Shown: positions 41,905-52,152 of the stretch, in pieces
Numbering within the stretch: position 1 is the stretch's first letter
Layout of the letters: each line of letters opens with the position of its first letter
NCBI GenBank assembly: GCA_965660355.1
Contig: CBFHZN010000003.1
Location: forward strand, 50,849 to 114,848
Origin: CAJXVY01 sp965660355
GTDB lineage: Bacteria > Actinomycetota > Actinomycetes > Actinomycetales > Microbacteriaceae
DNA length: 64,000 nucleotides
Direction: 5' to 3'
Notes under the pieces: generated by a model
What the model saw: the letters and a program-made list of their open reading frames with translations, nothing else
What the model was told of the DNA's origin: nothing
Databases searched by the model: none
Translations under genes and position numbers: made by a program

Positions 41905-44358
41905 CTAGAGCAAGCCTTTGTTAGTATATTCATTAATATATTTATCCACATTATCATCTAACTTTTTTGTTTTATAATCAGGTTCAACTAAATATGGACC
42001 TGATTCAAATGTTGAGTTGGGAGGTCTAAATCCCTCAACGATAATTGAAGTTGGGTCATCCACGTATCTGGTAATTGAGAATTTGTTTAAATCTATTCCT
42101 GATCCTGAGATTGGGGAGTCTAATCTAATTGATAGAAATGACCAAGAACCAAATTGGAGAAATTCTGCTTTTTCAATCATGAAAGTTTTATCTCCTTCAA
42201 ATCTAATTTCATCCCCAATTTTGAATTCTATAGGTAGGTTTATATTATTATACCCAGATGTTGGGATGTCTTTTTGTTTTACGTTAGGGTTATTATAAAA
42301 TGTTGATAAAAATAAATCACCTTGGGGGTTTGGGGTAAAACCACCTAAAATATTTATGTTAGCTATAGATATAGTGTCTGGGAGGAAGGTATATTGGAAT
42401 AGGTTTTCAGATAGAGTAGAACCCGAAACAGTAAGTGCTGGGGTGGGAGAGGGTGATTGGGTAATGGTAAAAGTGGAATTGGCATTAAGAGGAAATACAT
42501 TTGAATGACCCCTAGTATATTGAATTCTAATTTTATCCCCCACTTGAAGTTGATTGGTTGGTATAGTATGTCTTAATTGTAAGGGTAAGGGGGCCCCCCC
42601 AATAAATCCACTCCCATAGGTTCCGTATAAAGAGCCTACGGGCCTTAACTTTAATTCAGTTGTTACCCCAGCTCTAATTCTAACCAATCTAGCATAAAAA
42701 GATGAAATAAAATTGTTATTATTTGTTATAGTAGCATTATGATCAAATGTTAATGATTCAATATTGGATGATAATAGGGATGTTTGAATTTCATATTCAA
42801 CAAGTGCTGAGTTTACTTCAGTAGTTATATCTGTACCTGTTGATATGTTATTAAGTTTATTAGGATTCATATAATTCCCCCCTATTCCAGTACCTAGTAG
42901 GTCTCCATCAATATTAATAGCAGCAGTTAAATTTTCAGTTACTTCTACACCTGAGGTGATAAATTCTACGAAATCTAATGATGAGGTAAAAGAAGATATT
43001 CCGTCTCTTTCTGGATATTCTATTTGGTTATATAGATAAGGTTCTATTCGTTTACCTGATCTGATTACTTTTCTAGTAAATTCTCCACTTATTTCTAATT
43101 CACGAGAAGGGATAAGTTTTATTTCTTCACCTACTTGGAAATTATTTCTTAAATTTTGAATAAAATTTTCAGATGCTCCTGGAGAGGTTAGATTACCATC
43201 TTCATCTATTAAGTATTTTATTTTTACTGTGGAAGCATCTTGTTTTTCTGGGGGCCATCCACTAACCCATTCAGCATAAGCTATTTGGGTTTTTAGTGAT
43301 TCTATTGAGGGGGTTTTGCCAAAGTTACCTTCATTATAATTAGTATCTGTCCATTTGTTAATATCCTCAGTTGTGTTTTTAGAACCTAAATATCTTGATG
43401 AGATATGTCTTAAAGAGGTATAGTTAGAATCTTGAACTTGGGCTTTTAAAGCATTTCCATCTATTATCAAATCAAAATTAGTGGGAATAGTTATACCTGT
43501 TGAGTAATCTATTAGTTGATATTTATAACTTGTTTGATTTTCAGTTGCATTTCCATACAGGGGTTGACAATTAAGGGCATTGGCATAATTAGCAGACATA
43601 TAGGGTTCTGGGATACTTACCATTTCTGGGCCTGTAGCTGCTGAGGAGGAAATAGAAAAATAAGAATCTGAGGAGAATACTACATTTCCTATGTTGCCTA
43701 ATGTTCCTATAGCGTTAGCAAATAGAAAATATTTATCTCCTGGGAGAGATTCTGTTATTGAAGAAGTAAGGAAAAATAGGTTTTGTTCAACTTCTGGGTC
43801 TATTATGGTTGAATCTAATTCAATAAATGTAAAACTATTTGCTCTATTTAATCTTAGGCTCAACTCCCAATCCCCAACAGTGTTAAATGATGTATTATTA
43901 ATACTTCCCGAACATTCTATATATAAATCTTTTTGTGGGTATGTTAATAATTGGTAAGCGTTAGCAGTTCTATTACCAATGGGAATTGGAGATGAAGTAT
44001 AATAATTTAAATTATCTGTTATAGGGTTTAAAGTGAATATCTCGGAAGTGGAAGGTATAGATTGATTTTGAATACTAGATGAAAATTCATATTCTATCTT
44101 AGACCTATTATTCTCAATTGTGGTTGGTGATAAAAGATTATTTGGGTTTGTGCTATTTATATTAGCATCAATTTCATACAGGAAATGATCTTGAAATTGG
44201 GTAAGACTGTTAATTTGAAAGGTTTCATTAGATGTAACACTCCCACTAACCCAAGGAAGAGTTATTTGGGTTAAGGATTGGAGAGTATTGGTTTGATCAA
44301 CTCCATTTTGATCTATTTTAGAAACCTTTATGTACCAAACTGGTTGGGATGCACTCAT
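41905..44358 (-). CDS. Large structural tail/baseplate protein
   Basis: The 817-residue protein is Ser/Thr/Ile/Asn-rich throughout. It contains SRYLGSKNTTEDINKWTDTN (about 320-340) and a lower-complexity C-terminus ending DDNVDKYINEYTNKGLL. The RYLGSK motif is shared with large tail proteins of marine T4-like phages. It lies after the 1214-aa gene and is probably a baseplate wedge or fibre component. No enzymatic site is visible. Confidence 0.7.
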   Translation of the reverse strand: MSASQPVWYIKVSKIDQNGVDQTNTLQSLTQITLPWVSGSVTSNETFQINSLTQFQDHFLYEIDANINSTNPNNLLSPTTIENNRSKIEYEFSSSIQNQSIPSTSEIFTLNPITDNLNYYTSSPIPIGNRTANAYQLLTYPQKDLYIECSGSINNTSFNTVGDWELSLRLNRANSFTFIELDSTIIDPEVEQNLFFLTSSITESLPGDKYFLFANAIGTLGNIGNVVFSSDSYFSISSSAATGPEMVSIPEPYMSANYANALNCQPLYGNATENQTSYKYQLIDYSTGITIPTNFDLIIDGNALKAQVQDSNYTSLRHISSRYLGSKNTTEDINKWTDTNYNEGNFGKTPSIESLKTQIAYAEWVSGWPPEKQDASTVKIKYLIDEDGNLTSPGASENFIQNLRNNFQVGEEIKLIPSRELEISGEFTRKVIRSGKRIEPYLYNQIEYPERDGISSFTSSLDFVEFITSGVEVTENLTAAINIDGDLLGTGIGGNYMNPNKLNNISTGTDITTEVNSALVEYEIQTSLLSSNIESLTFDHNATITNNNNFISSFYARLVRIRAGVTTELKLRPVGSLYGTYGSGFIGGAPLPLQLRHTIPTNQLQVGDKIRIQYTRGHSNVFPLNANSTFTITQSPSPTPALTVSGSTLSENLFQYTFLPDTISIANINILGGFTPNPQGDLFLSTFYNNPNVKQKDIPTSGYNNINLPIEFKIGDEIRFEGDKTFMIEKAEFLQFGSWSFLSIRLDSPISGSGIDLNKFSITRYVDDPTSIIVEGFRPPNSTFESGPYLVEPDYKTKKLDDNVDKYINEYTNKGLL

Positions 44359-44361
44359 TAT

Positions 44362-44370
44362 TATAAATAT
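44362..44370 (-). promoter_or_regulatory. Late-type motif ATATTTATA
   Basis: The minus strand reads AATATTTATAATAATG, with the motif only three bases before the annotated ATG at 44358. If it is a promoter, that ATG would lie at or before the transcription start, so a translation-enhancing AT-rich element is an alternative. Confidence 0.35.
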
Positions 44371-44388
44371 TATTGTATGTTAAAAATT

Positions 44389-47300
44389 TTACCCAAGTTC
44401 ATCGTCCCCATAAACTACATTACCATATTCCCCTACGGAATATCTTCCAGTTTGGAATTCTTCTGTAATTTGTCTTGGGCCTACCCAAATTGATATGTAT
44501 CCATTAGTTGGAGAATTATTTTGGGGTAACCAATAATTAATGGGTTCTGAAATCCAATTGTAGAATCTTACTCCGAAAAAAGCGATAGGGGTTGGGTCCA
44601 CTTGTTTAAAAGGGTCACAACCTGGGTTAAGGTTTTGTTGGGTTACTATTAGAGTAGAACCACTAAACTCTCCATTATAAAATTCATCTTGAGTAGTATG
44701 TGGGGTGTTTACTCTCCCCAGTAAAGAAGGGGTTATCTCATCCCAACTTTGAGTTATATCAAATATATTCTCAGGACCATTCCCATTAGGACCATATGGG
44801 GTAGTGTTTATACCATTAAAAACTTCAAATGATCCCCCTGTACCTCCATTATATTCTCCTATTTCAATAGATCCTGTTAGGGTTTGATCTGAGAAAGACA
44901 TGGTAGGTTGGGGATATCTATTTCTTTCTAGTTTATGCTGTTTTATAACAACCCCAGAAGCTAAACTTGTACGAGCAGGTATAAAATCTTTAACCATTTT
45001 AAATACTGAGTTGTCAAAGTATTTGATTAATCTTATATAATCTGTGAGGTTGTAATTTTTTATATATTTACTAAAATATTCATTTCTTAATTTATCCAAT
45101 TCAGGATAAGAGGTCAAATAAGAATTTCTTAATATAGGGTCCCCTATTAATTCTCCAATATTAAAATATCCTAATTGAGAATCAATATCATCATTAATTT
45201 CATTTTGTGGGGAGAATGCTACTTCTAAATAATTTATATGTGGAGAGTAACTTGTATCTTCATCAAATTGTTGGTTGAGTGATCTAAACACTGATAAGGT
45301 ATCTCCATCTGGGATATTATTATTTTTGAGTTGGATTTTATTAGAAATCCTATTTTTTATACCAGAATTTGGTTGGTCTATAAATACCCATTCTCTATTT
45401 GTTTTGTAAATTGGATCTACTTCATAAGTAAAATTACTATTTGATGTAAAGGATGAAGTTAAATCCCATGAACCTGTTATTTTCGGATGAATAGATATGT
45501 TATCTTCATTTAATTCACCCCCTAAACTCGCTCTAAATGCCAATTCATTGGGAGAAGAATTCAATAAATTCCCCTCACATGATAATGGATTCATTACATA
45601 ATCCAAAAATGGGGTTGATTCTAAAACACTTGTATAGTATCTTATCTCTTGGAGAGAGCCTGAGAGTGGGTTATATGTATTTCCTCTTATAGTGATTGGG
45701 GAGGTACCCCCAAATGAGGAAGTTAAAGACGAATCCCAGTTTAAGTTGGTAGTTATATGAGAGGAGGTGATATAAAATCCTATATTGTTATCCTCATTTG
45801 AGTTGTATATTTTATTCCCTACGTGAAGGTTATAATTAGTATTCGATCCAATATCTTCTTTGGTTACCATGATACTCCACCAATCGCCATTGAAAAATGG
45901 TAAATATATGCTTGAGGAAGTGGAGAAACTGTCTGCGGTAAATTTTAAATTTGCATATTGGTGATAGGGGTCAATAATAGAGCCTGAGTATGATCCACTG
46001 GTAGTTCCAGATCCAGTATATTCTAAAGTTAATGCTACTTCTTCTCCATTATCTAAAAACCATATAGATTGGGAATTTTCTGTTGGTGTTGGAGTTTCTA
46101 ATTTAAACCTTAATTGTATAGTGTTTGGAGTGTTTGAGGGTGAATTCCATAGAGGATTTAATTCCCAATCTGTTACTACTTTATTGTTTCTTTGGGTAGT
46201 AAAACTTTTATTGTAGAGATGATACCAATAATCCCAATCATTAATATTGTTTTTGTTTTTACCCCCAAACTCACTAATTCTTAAAGTAGTATCTGGTATT
46301 CCATAGGATGTTATTAAAGCACGTAAACCATTTAATGTACCTTTTGAATTAAGGAGGTATGGCAAATTATGATAAATACGTTTATATAGCGATTTATTCA
46401 CATCATCTAACGGGATAATATCATTTGACGCTGATATAAGAGTGTCTATATATTCAAATCCTTGGGGAGTTGGGAGAGAACCAGTTATATTATTAAAGGG
46501 GAATAAATTTCCATTTTCTGTAATTCCTAAAAATGAAGAATATAAATCGTTTGTTGAAAAATTATTTTGATAAATTTTTATACCTAAATCCCTTATGGTA
46601 TCAGCTACTAAATCTTTTGATATACCAAAATTTAATCGATTATCATTATCGAATTTATTTGTAATATCTTTTATATAAACCCATATGTTATCATAATGTT
46701 GGCCTAACATATTAACAAAAAGTTCATAGGGAAGATTTTCAGGATCTTCCCTTAAATATTCTGGGATGCTGTAAAGTAAATAATCTTTATTTTGTTCATC
46801 ATATAGTGAAGCTGATAGAATTATCCCTCCATATAGGGGGCTATTTTCATTTGTACTTCCAAACCAACTTAAGGTAGAAGAATCAGTTGTTGTTGCTAAA
46901 GTGTAAGGGGGGGTTGAAGTGGTTTTGGGCCAAGCATATGAACTACTACTATAATATAAAAAGTATTCATATTTATCAAAGTTATTTAAAATATTATCTT
47001 GTTTATTTTCAAACTGTTGGATGCTTCCTAATACCTCTATCGAACCTGTGGATGAGCCAGAAACACTAGATTGAATTTGAAAGATTGAGGATGAATATTC
47101 CTCTAAAAGATAAATTTTATTATAAAAATTTTTTAAACGATTTTGAGCTGAGCTAAAATGGATAAAATTATTGAAGTCTGAGTAGTCTACGTTAATTTCA
47201 ATATTTTTATCTGTTAGAAGAGTTGTGATTTGGGTTGATAATCCATTATTGTTTGAAGATAAAAGAGATTCATATGAACTTAAAGGAGTGGAATTGTTAA

Positions 47301-48033
47301 CTTGGTCTTTTACATCTAAGTTAAAATTAGGTCCTTGTATTTTTATTTTATCATTAAATTCAATTATCTCATCCTCAAATTCTATTTCATACGCCAGTGG
47401 ATTTTCTAATAACGTCACAATCCAACCCTCAGATTTTAAATCAAAATCAGGGGGGAGTGCATCATATAGTTTGATTAATATGGAGGGGTTAGTTGGGTCT
47501 TCATTATCTAATTTAATGTTATTAGCTATAACAAGATTATTATTTCCGAAGTTTAAATAAAAATCTATGAAAAAGTTGTTATTTTCTCTTTCAGTTATAA
47601 ACTTACTAGAATGTTTTATTAAATCCTCTTTTGATATTACATTACTATCTAAACGGAGTTCTTTACGGTCAGTTGAAATTTCAGTTATGTAAAGGAAATC
47701 AGAAGGAGAACCTATTTTTTTATTAAGAAAATTATAATATGTGTAATAAGAACCCTGTGTGAATCCTTGGGAGGAAAGATCATTTTCTGGGTTAATTTGG
47801 ATTTTAGATATATTTCCATTTAGACTAGATTGTAAATCCTCTATTATAGAATATGAATTGTAATTGTAATCTATGAAAAGTTGAGATTTGTTTAAGTCTA
47901 AAATAAGATATTCTATATAACTATCACTTTCAATTGAGGTATCCACCTCAAATGAAGGAACTAAATTTATATCTTTTTCATCATAAGAATATGTAGAAAA
48001 GTCATTAGGTGATATTTGAAAAATGTTAGCCAT
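44389..48033 (-). CDS. Giant baseplate protein with LamG-like domain
   Basis: At 1214 residues this is the largest product here. The N-terminal half includes LPYLLNSKGTLNGLRALITS (about 550-570), followed by YGIPDTTLRISEFGGK, blocks conserved in large baseplate proteins of marine T4-like phages. A concanavalin/laminin-G-like region at about 620-800 (IQLRFKLETPTP, WWSIMVTKED, YNLHVGNKIYN) may bind glycans. The C-terminus has IRLIKYFDNSVFKMVKDFIP. By position between gp6-type genes and fibres it is the likely functional counterpart of gp7/gp10-type wedge proteins. Confidence 0.75.
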   Translation of the reverse strand: MANIFQISPNDFSTYSYDEKDINLVPSFEVDTSIESDSYIEYLILDLNKSQLFIDYNYNSYSIIEDLQSSLNGNISKIQINPENDLSSQGFTQGSYYTYYNFLNKKIGSPSDFLYITEISTDRKELRLDSNVISKEDLIKHSSKFITERENNNFFIDFYLNFGNNNLVIANNIKLDNEDPTNPSILIKLYDALPPDFDLKSEGWIVTLLENPLAYEIEFEDEIIEFNDKIKIQGPNFNLDVKDQVNNSTPLSSYESLLSSNNNGLSTQITTLLTDKNIEINVDYSDFNNFIHFSSAQNRLKNFYNKIYLLEEYSSSIFQIQSSVSGSSTGSIEVLGSIQQFENKQDNILNNFDKYEYFLYYSSSSYAWPKTTSTPPYTLATTTDSSTLSWFGSTNENSPLYGGIILSASLYDEQNKDYLLYSIPEYLREDPENLPYELFVNMLGQHYDNIWVYIKDITNKFDNDNRLNFGISKDLVADTIRDLGIKIYQNNFSTNDLYSSFLGITENGNLFPFNNITGSLPTPQGFEYIDTLISASNDIIPLDDVNKSLYKRIYHNLPYLLNSKGTLNGLRALITSYGIPDTTLRISEFGGKNKNNINDWDYWYHLYNKSFTTQRNNKVVTDWELNPLWNSPSNTPNTIQLRFKLETPTPTENSQSIWFLDNGEEVALTLEYTGSGTTSGSYSGSIIDPYHQYANLKFTADSFSTSSSIYLPFFNGDWWSIMVTKEDIGSNTNYNLHVGNKIYNSNEDNNIGFYITSSHITTNLNWDSSLTSSFGGTSPITIRGNTYNPLSGSLQEIRYYTSVLESTPFLDYVMNPLSCEGNLLNSSPNELAFRASLGGELNEDNISIHPKITGSWDLTSSFTSNSNFTYEVDPIYKTNREWVFIDQPNSGIKNRISNKIQLKNNNIPDGDTLSVFRSLNQQFDEDTSYSPHINYLEVAFSPQNEINDDIDSQLGYFNIGELIGDPILRNSYLTSYPELDKLRNEYFSKYIKNYNLTDYIRLIKYFDNSVFKMVKDFIPARTSLASGVVIKQHKLERNRYPQPTMSFSDQTLTGSIEIGEYNGGTGGSFEVFNGINTTPYGPNGNGPENIFDITQSWDEITPSLLGRVNTPHTTQDEFYNGEFSGSTLIVTQQNLNPGCDPFKQVDPTPIAFFGVRFYNWISEPINYWLPQNNSPTNGYISIWVGPRQITEEFQTGRYSVGEYGNVVYGDDELG

Positions 48034-48382
48034 TATTTTGGTTTGTAGTTATATCTATTATTTGTTGTTGGGCATCTAATAATTCTTGTCTTAATTGTGA
48101 AATTTCCCTTTGGAGAGCATCTATTTCTTCTTCATTCCCTTCAAAATTTATATAGTCTGAGCTTTGGGTTATTAAGAATTCATGTGAATTAATATTTCCC
48201 CTTTCAGGGATATCAAAAAACAATTCATTATATAATTCAAAAAATTGATCTACTGTAATTTCAGAATCGATTTGTTCTTGAATGGTTTTAACCCCAAGTT
48301 GATTAAATTTAGTATCTATAGTTTTTACATATAAATCTTTATTATAAACTGTTTTATTTAATTTAATTTCGTTAGACATCAA
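48026..48382 (-). CDS. Small coiled-coil tail protein
   Basis: The 118-residue protein has an N-terminal helical region and a C-terminal coiled coil (about 84-113, EEIDALQREISQLRQELLDA). It overlaps the 1214-aa gene by eight bases and the gene upstream by four. A trimerising baseplate linker would fit, but no T4 homologue is recognised. Confidence 0.65.
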   Translation of the reverse strand: MMSNEIKLNKTVYNKDLYVKTIDTKFNQLGVKTIQEQIDSEITVDQFFELYNELFFDIPERGNINSHEFLITQSSDYINFEGNEEEIDALQREISQLRQELLDAQQQIIDITTNQNNG

Positions 48383-49488
48383 TTAATTATTTTAAAATAA
48401 TAGTTATCATCATGAATTTTTATAACTCCATTGTTAATGGTTTTTATTTGGATTTTATAATATCTTTCGGGTTCTAAACCATTCATATAAAGATTAAAAT
48501 AATTACCTTCACTATCAGCACTTATTTGAGTATAATCATCATCAAAGTTAATAACAAATTCATTAGTATCCAAGTCCTTTACCGCATAGTAGGAAGAAGT
48601 AGGTAAATAATATTGATTTGTAAACAAAGAACTAGTTTGAAATACTCTGGTTGGGTATGTTGGTGCACAGTTTATTTTAAATCTATTTATCGAATTTGGA
48701 TAAAACTTATTTGGGTTTTCCTCTAAAGATATCTTGATATTATTATTTCCTATAATGTTAGATTCACTTCCAGTTAATATACTCTCATAGTCTCTCCATT
48801 TAAATTCTAAAGTGGGAGGGTAGATTGTATTCGTATCTACACTAAAATATTTTAAATTTGGTTGAACATTAATAGAGGGGTTAAATTCTATATTATCCTC
48901 AAACTTTGTTATAAATCCATAATTTGGGAGGGAACCACTATACCACTTTTCAACTATATTCTTTACATTAACATTTATGTCTTTTTCACTTCTTAAACCA
49001 AATGATTGAGTTATTGAATATGTGGAAGTGTTTGATCCTGAGTAGAACCAGCTTCCCCCTCCTGGGTTTGTTGGGGAGTATGAGCTTGTTATTAATTCAC
49101 TTCCTATACTTCCACTTTCTAACCATGGGGTAAGAGAAGAAACATCAGTTGTTGACCATGAAACTCCATTTATAGTTGTTGGAATATCCCCATATTCACC
49201 CAACCCATTATCCCAAGATTGAGCTAAGGGGAGAATTTCAATGTTTGTATCAAAAGATAATCCTGTAGAGTTTGCTATAAAATTTCTAAAAGAAACATCC
49301 CATTGATTATCTTGAATTTTTTCATTTATGACTTCTTGAATCTCAGAATGGAGAAATTGGGTTAAAAAACGGGATACATTAGTTGGAGTATTCCAAACCT
49401 CACATATAGCATCTAATCCTGTATTTGCTGTAGGGTTTCCAGAGTATAAAGTTGCATCTTTATATGGGAAAATTTTATATATAGCCAT
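48379..49488 (-). CDS. DNRLRE-domain-like structural protein
   Basis: The 369-residue protein begins MAIYKIFPYKDATLYSGNPT, a start typical of DNRLRE-type structural proteins in marine T4-like tail operons. Residues up to about 215 follow that fold (SRFLTQF, NVNVKNIVEKWYSG, YGFITKFED). The rest is beta-rich with aromatic-lined strands. It follows the gp6-like gene and is probably a wedge or fibre-attachment protein. Confidence 0.7.
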   Translation of the reverse strand: MAIYKIFPYKDATLYSGNPTANTGLDAICEVWNTPTNVSRFLTQFLHSEIQEVINEKIQDNQWDVSFRNFIANSTGLSFDTNIEILPLAQSWDNGLGEYGDIPTTINGVSWSTTDVSSLTPWLESGSIGSELITSSYSPTNPGGGSWFYSGSNTSTYSITQSFGLRSEKDINVNVKNIVEKWYSGSLPNYGFITKFEDNIEFNPSINVQPNLKYFSVDTNTIYPPTLEFKWRDYESILTGSESNIIGNNNIKISLEENPNKFYPNSINRFKINCAPTYPTRVFQTSSLFTNQYYLPTSSYYAVKDLDTNEFVINFDDDYTQISADSEGNYFNLYMNGLEPERYYKIQIKTINNGVIKIHDDNYYFKIIN

Positions 49489-49501
49489 GGTTTAAATTAT
49501 A

Positions 49502-51358
49502 TTATAAGGGTACAACTTGACCTTTAATGTCTTGATTAGGGAATTTAATTTCAAAAATACTTGGATCTAGTGAGGGGTATATTACTTGGTTTTGAGTTGC
49601 TGATCTTATATCATATTCATATTGTGAATACCCATTAATTGAACCTGCTTTATTAATTATATGTACATCCTTTACAGTTTGTACCCCTTCTATTTTATCT
49701 AACATTATGTATAAATCTCTTAACATAATTGGTTGATTTATCTGCCACTTTTCTATGTCAAAATATTCTTTCAGTTCTGATATACATTCAAGGAGGACTT
49801 CATTGTTGTTGTAATCGGGGAGTATTATTAATTCAAAATTTATTCCTATATTGATAACAAAGGCATCTCTGATTTCTATATTATCTCCTACAATGCGATA
49901 TTGGGATAAATAGGTTTTAAGATTTTTCTTTAATGTGGTTGTTGGGGGTACTAAGTAACCATTGGAATCTTTACTTAAACAAAATAAGTTAAGGGTTTCT
50001 ATGGTTGAGACTTGATTATCTTTTAATAGAGGTTTTACTATGTGTGCCTTAAAAATACTCCCATAATCTGAAGGGAGGCTTAAAGCTCTTACTAGATAAT
50101 CGTCCGAGGTTACTGATCTTTGTTGGGATGCAATCATAGATAAGGTATTTTGCCTTATTTCTTCTATGGTATCACCACCACCACCACCAGATGCTGCTTC
50201 TTCATTATTTGAAACTAATGTGGAAAAAACATAATTGGATGTAGTAGGATTTAAATTTGGAGAATTAAATGTTACTTTTGAGGTATCAATATTTGTAAGA
50301 GTATTTGCATCTACATTTGATGATACCCCTCCCCCAGTTAAATATCTCACAGTTAAATTAGTATTTGAGGGAGATATTCCATAAGTATCAGTATATAGAA
50401 AATTGGTTGGTGAGTATGCGGATGTTAATTTGTCTTGCTTAAATGGTAAACCTAAACCTACATTATTAGGGTTGGGGGTTATATCCTCATCATTATCTTG
50501 AGTTGTTCCTGCGCCAAATTGTAATTGGATGTTATTATTTTCTAAAACTCTAGTAGCAAATCTTTTTTGTACTTTTTTAAGTTTTAATATGTAAGGTACT
50601 TCCCCTTCAGTTCCCACATTATTAGGATCATATATGTTAGTGTTTTTGATTTTATCATACACCATTTCTTGACCTAAAAAGTCTACCTCATACCATTTAT
50701 CACCTTGGGAGTCTTTAACATCTAATATTTTTAAAAAGTCATCTCCATTAATTTCAACAGTTTGGAATTTTTCTGGAGCTCCAAAGTTAAAAGTTGAAGT
50801 CTGTATTTCAGATGATATTGCTTTTCTTGTTTTTTTCAATAGGTAATATTCTGGACTTCCTCCAGAGATTTGATATACTGAAATTTCTGTTGGGTCTTGG
50901 GAACTTGAAATCGAGAAATCAATTTTATCTTGGATGATAAAGCTTGATCCTCCGGTATTACTATTTATAGTTGTGTTTTCTCCTACAGTTAAAGTATAAT
51001 CAAAATCAGGAACTACACTCCCTGATACTGTTTTGGAGGGGATTTGTTGATAAAAGTCTATATAAACTTGGGCTGCTGTTGATATTTTAGGTTTGTACCC
51101 AAACATATAAGCTAATTCATATATTGAATTAGTTTGACGAGCATATTGAACAAAATTTTCTTGAATTTGGTTATCAAGATAAAATCCTAATACATCCCCA
51201 ACATATGAGGCCTGTTCTATAAACATTACTCCAGGGGAGGAGGGTGTAAAATCATTATAAGTATTAGGAAAATATATTTTAGAAAACTCTATTAGTTGTT
51301 GTCTAAAATCATTAAAATCTTTATTAAAATATGATATATCTCGTTTTATTTTAGTCAT
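49502..51358 (-). CDS. Baseplate wedge protein, gp6-like (baseplate J family)
   Basis: The 618-residue protein has the gp6/baseplate-J signature near its start: FTPSSPGVMFIEQASYVGDV, then YLDNQIQENFVQYARQTNSI and LAYMFGYKP (about 38-95). The C-terminal part (ISELKEYFDIEKWQINQPIM) matches the wedge dimerisation region. T4 gp6 is 660 residues. It overlaps the gp25 gene by one base, the expected partner order 25-6. It forms the inner ring of the baseplate. Confidence 0.93.
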   Translation of the reverse strand: MTKIKRDISYFNKDFNDFRQQLIEFSKIYFPNTYNDFTPSSPGVMFIEQASYVGDVLGFYLDNQIQENFVQYARQTNSIYELAYMFGYKPKISTAAQVYIDFYQQIPSKTVSGSVVPDFDYTLTVGENTTINSNTGGSSFIIQDKIDFSISSSQDPTEISVYQISGGSPEYYLLKKTRKAISSEIQTSTFNFGAPEKFQTVEINGDDFLKILDVKDSQGDKWYEVDFLGQEMVYDKIKNTNIYDPNNVGTEGEVPYILKLKKVQKRFATRVLENNNIQLQFGAGTTQDNDEDITPNPNNVGLGLPFKQDKLTSAYSPTNFLYTDTYGISPSNTNLTVRYLTGGGVSSNVDANTLTNIDTSKVTFNSPNLNPTTSNYVFSTLVSNNEEAASGGGGGDTIEEIRQNTLSMIASQQRSVTSDDYLVRALSLPSDYGSIFKAHIVKPLLKDNQVSTIETLNLFCLSKDSNGYLVPPTTTLKKNLKTYLSQYRIVGDNIEIRDAFVINIGINFELIILPDYNNNEVLLECISELKEYFDIEKWQINQPIMLRDLYIMLDKIEGVQTVKDVHIINKAGSINGYSQYEYDIRSATQNQVIYPSLDPSIFEIKFPNQDIKGQVVPL

Positions 51359-51765
51359 TATGTAAATGATAAGGTTATGTCATCTGTTAAATTGGTATTA
51401 ATTATAGAATAATTAAAATTGATAGTTATGGTATGAGAATCATTTCCTCTTAAAATTTCTAAGGAATTAATTATTATATTGGGAAATAGGGTAGTTATTT
51501 TACTTTGTAAATCTTCCCTTAAAAAATCTAAATTATTATCCGTGATTTGAGTAAATAAAAAATCCCTTAAACCCGCACCAAAGGTGGGATTTAAAAATCT
51601 TTCTCCTGGATTGGTTAGGAGGAAGTTGATTAAGGAGCTTTTAATAGCATCCTTTGTTTGGAAGTTGGATTTGAAAACTGCAGGACCATTAAGGGGTAGG
51701 TCTATACCTACAGCTGCTGATTTATTTAAATCAATGGGGAATATTTGTTTTTCTCCAAAGGCCAT
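51358..51765 (-). CDS. Baseplate wedge protein, gp25-like
   Basis: The 135-residue protein matches gp25/phage W family: AVFKSNFQTKDAIKSSLINF, then LLTNPGERFLNPTFGAGLRD (about 30-68). It is the sheath-initiating wedge subunit. T4 gp25 is 132 residues, so length is normal. It is directly coupled to gp6 and preceded by the 122-aa leader-bearing gene. Confidence 0.95.
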   Translation of the reverse strand: MAFGEKQIFPIDLNKSAAVGIDLPLNGPAVFKSNFQTKDAIKSSLINFLLTNPGERFLNPTFGAGLRDFLFTQITDNNLDFLREDLQSKITTLFPNIIINSLEILRGNDSHTITINFNYSIINTNLTDDITLSFT

Positions 51766-52133
51766 TATTTAGATCCATTTAATAAACTATTTATTTGATC
51801 CATTCCTACTTCTCCGGTTCCCAAATTTCCATTTATTGGGTCATTTACTCCACTAGGATTAAATGGGGTTATATCCTGTGTTGAGAAACTCTTTGCAGTT
51901 TCCCCTAAAACAGACATATATTTTTGTCTTAATTCTTCAGAGGTTGGGGGTGGAGAATTCAATGGGGTAGAGGTGTTTCCTATACTATCATTAAAATTTA
52001 ATTTGGGGTCCGAATTTTCCATTAATCCTTTAGATGGGGATTTTATGGCTTCTAATAGTAGATCCTTTAATTCTTCCTGAATTGCTTCTTTTACTGCTTT
52101 TTTAATAAGGTTTTTAAATGTTTCTGTTTTCAT
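51765..52133 (-). CDS. Small tail-operon protein with amphipathic N-terminus
   Basis: The 122-residue protein begins MKTETFKNLIKKAVKEAIQE, similar in style to the internal-protein leaders, and an I-Q-E site follows. The remainder is polar and Ser/Pro/Asn-rich with little predicted structure (SDPKLNFNDSIGNTSTPLNS). It shares one base with the gp25 gene and has a late-type motif seven bases upstream. Its place in the baseplate operon argues that the leader type is not limited to head proteins. Confidence 0.6.
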   Translation of the reverse strand: MKTETFKNLIKKAVKEAIQEELKDLLLEAIKSPSKGLMENSDPKLNFNDSIGNTSTPLNSPPPTSEELRQKYMSVLGETAKSFSTQDITPFNPSGVNDPINGNLGTGEVGMDQINSLLNGSK

Positions 52134-52139
52134 ACGTGT

Positions 52140-52148
52140 TATAAATAT
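52140..52148 (-). promoter_or_regulatory. Late-type motif ATATTTATA
   Basis: The minus strand reads AATATATTTATAACACG, seven bases before the ATG at 52133 and in front of the gp25-gp6 genes. Confidence 0.45.
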
Positions 52149-52152
52149 ATTA

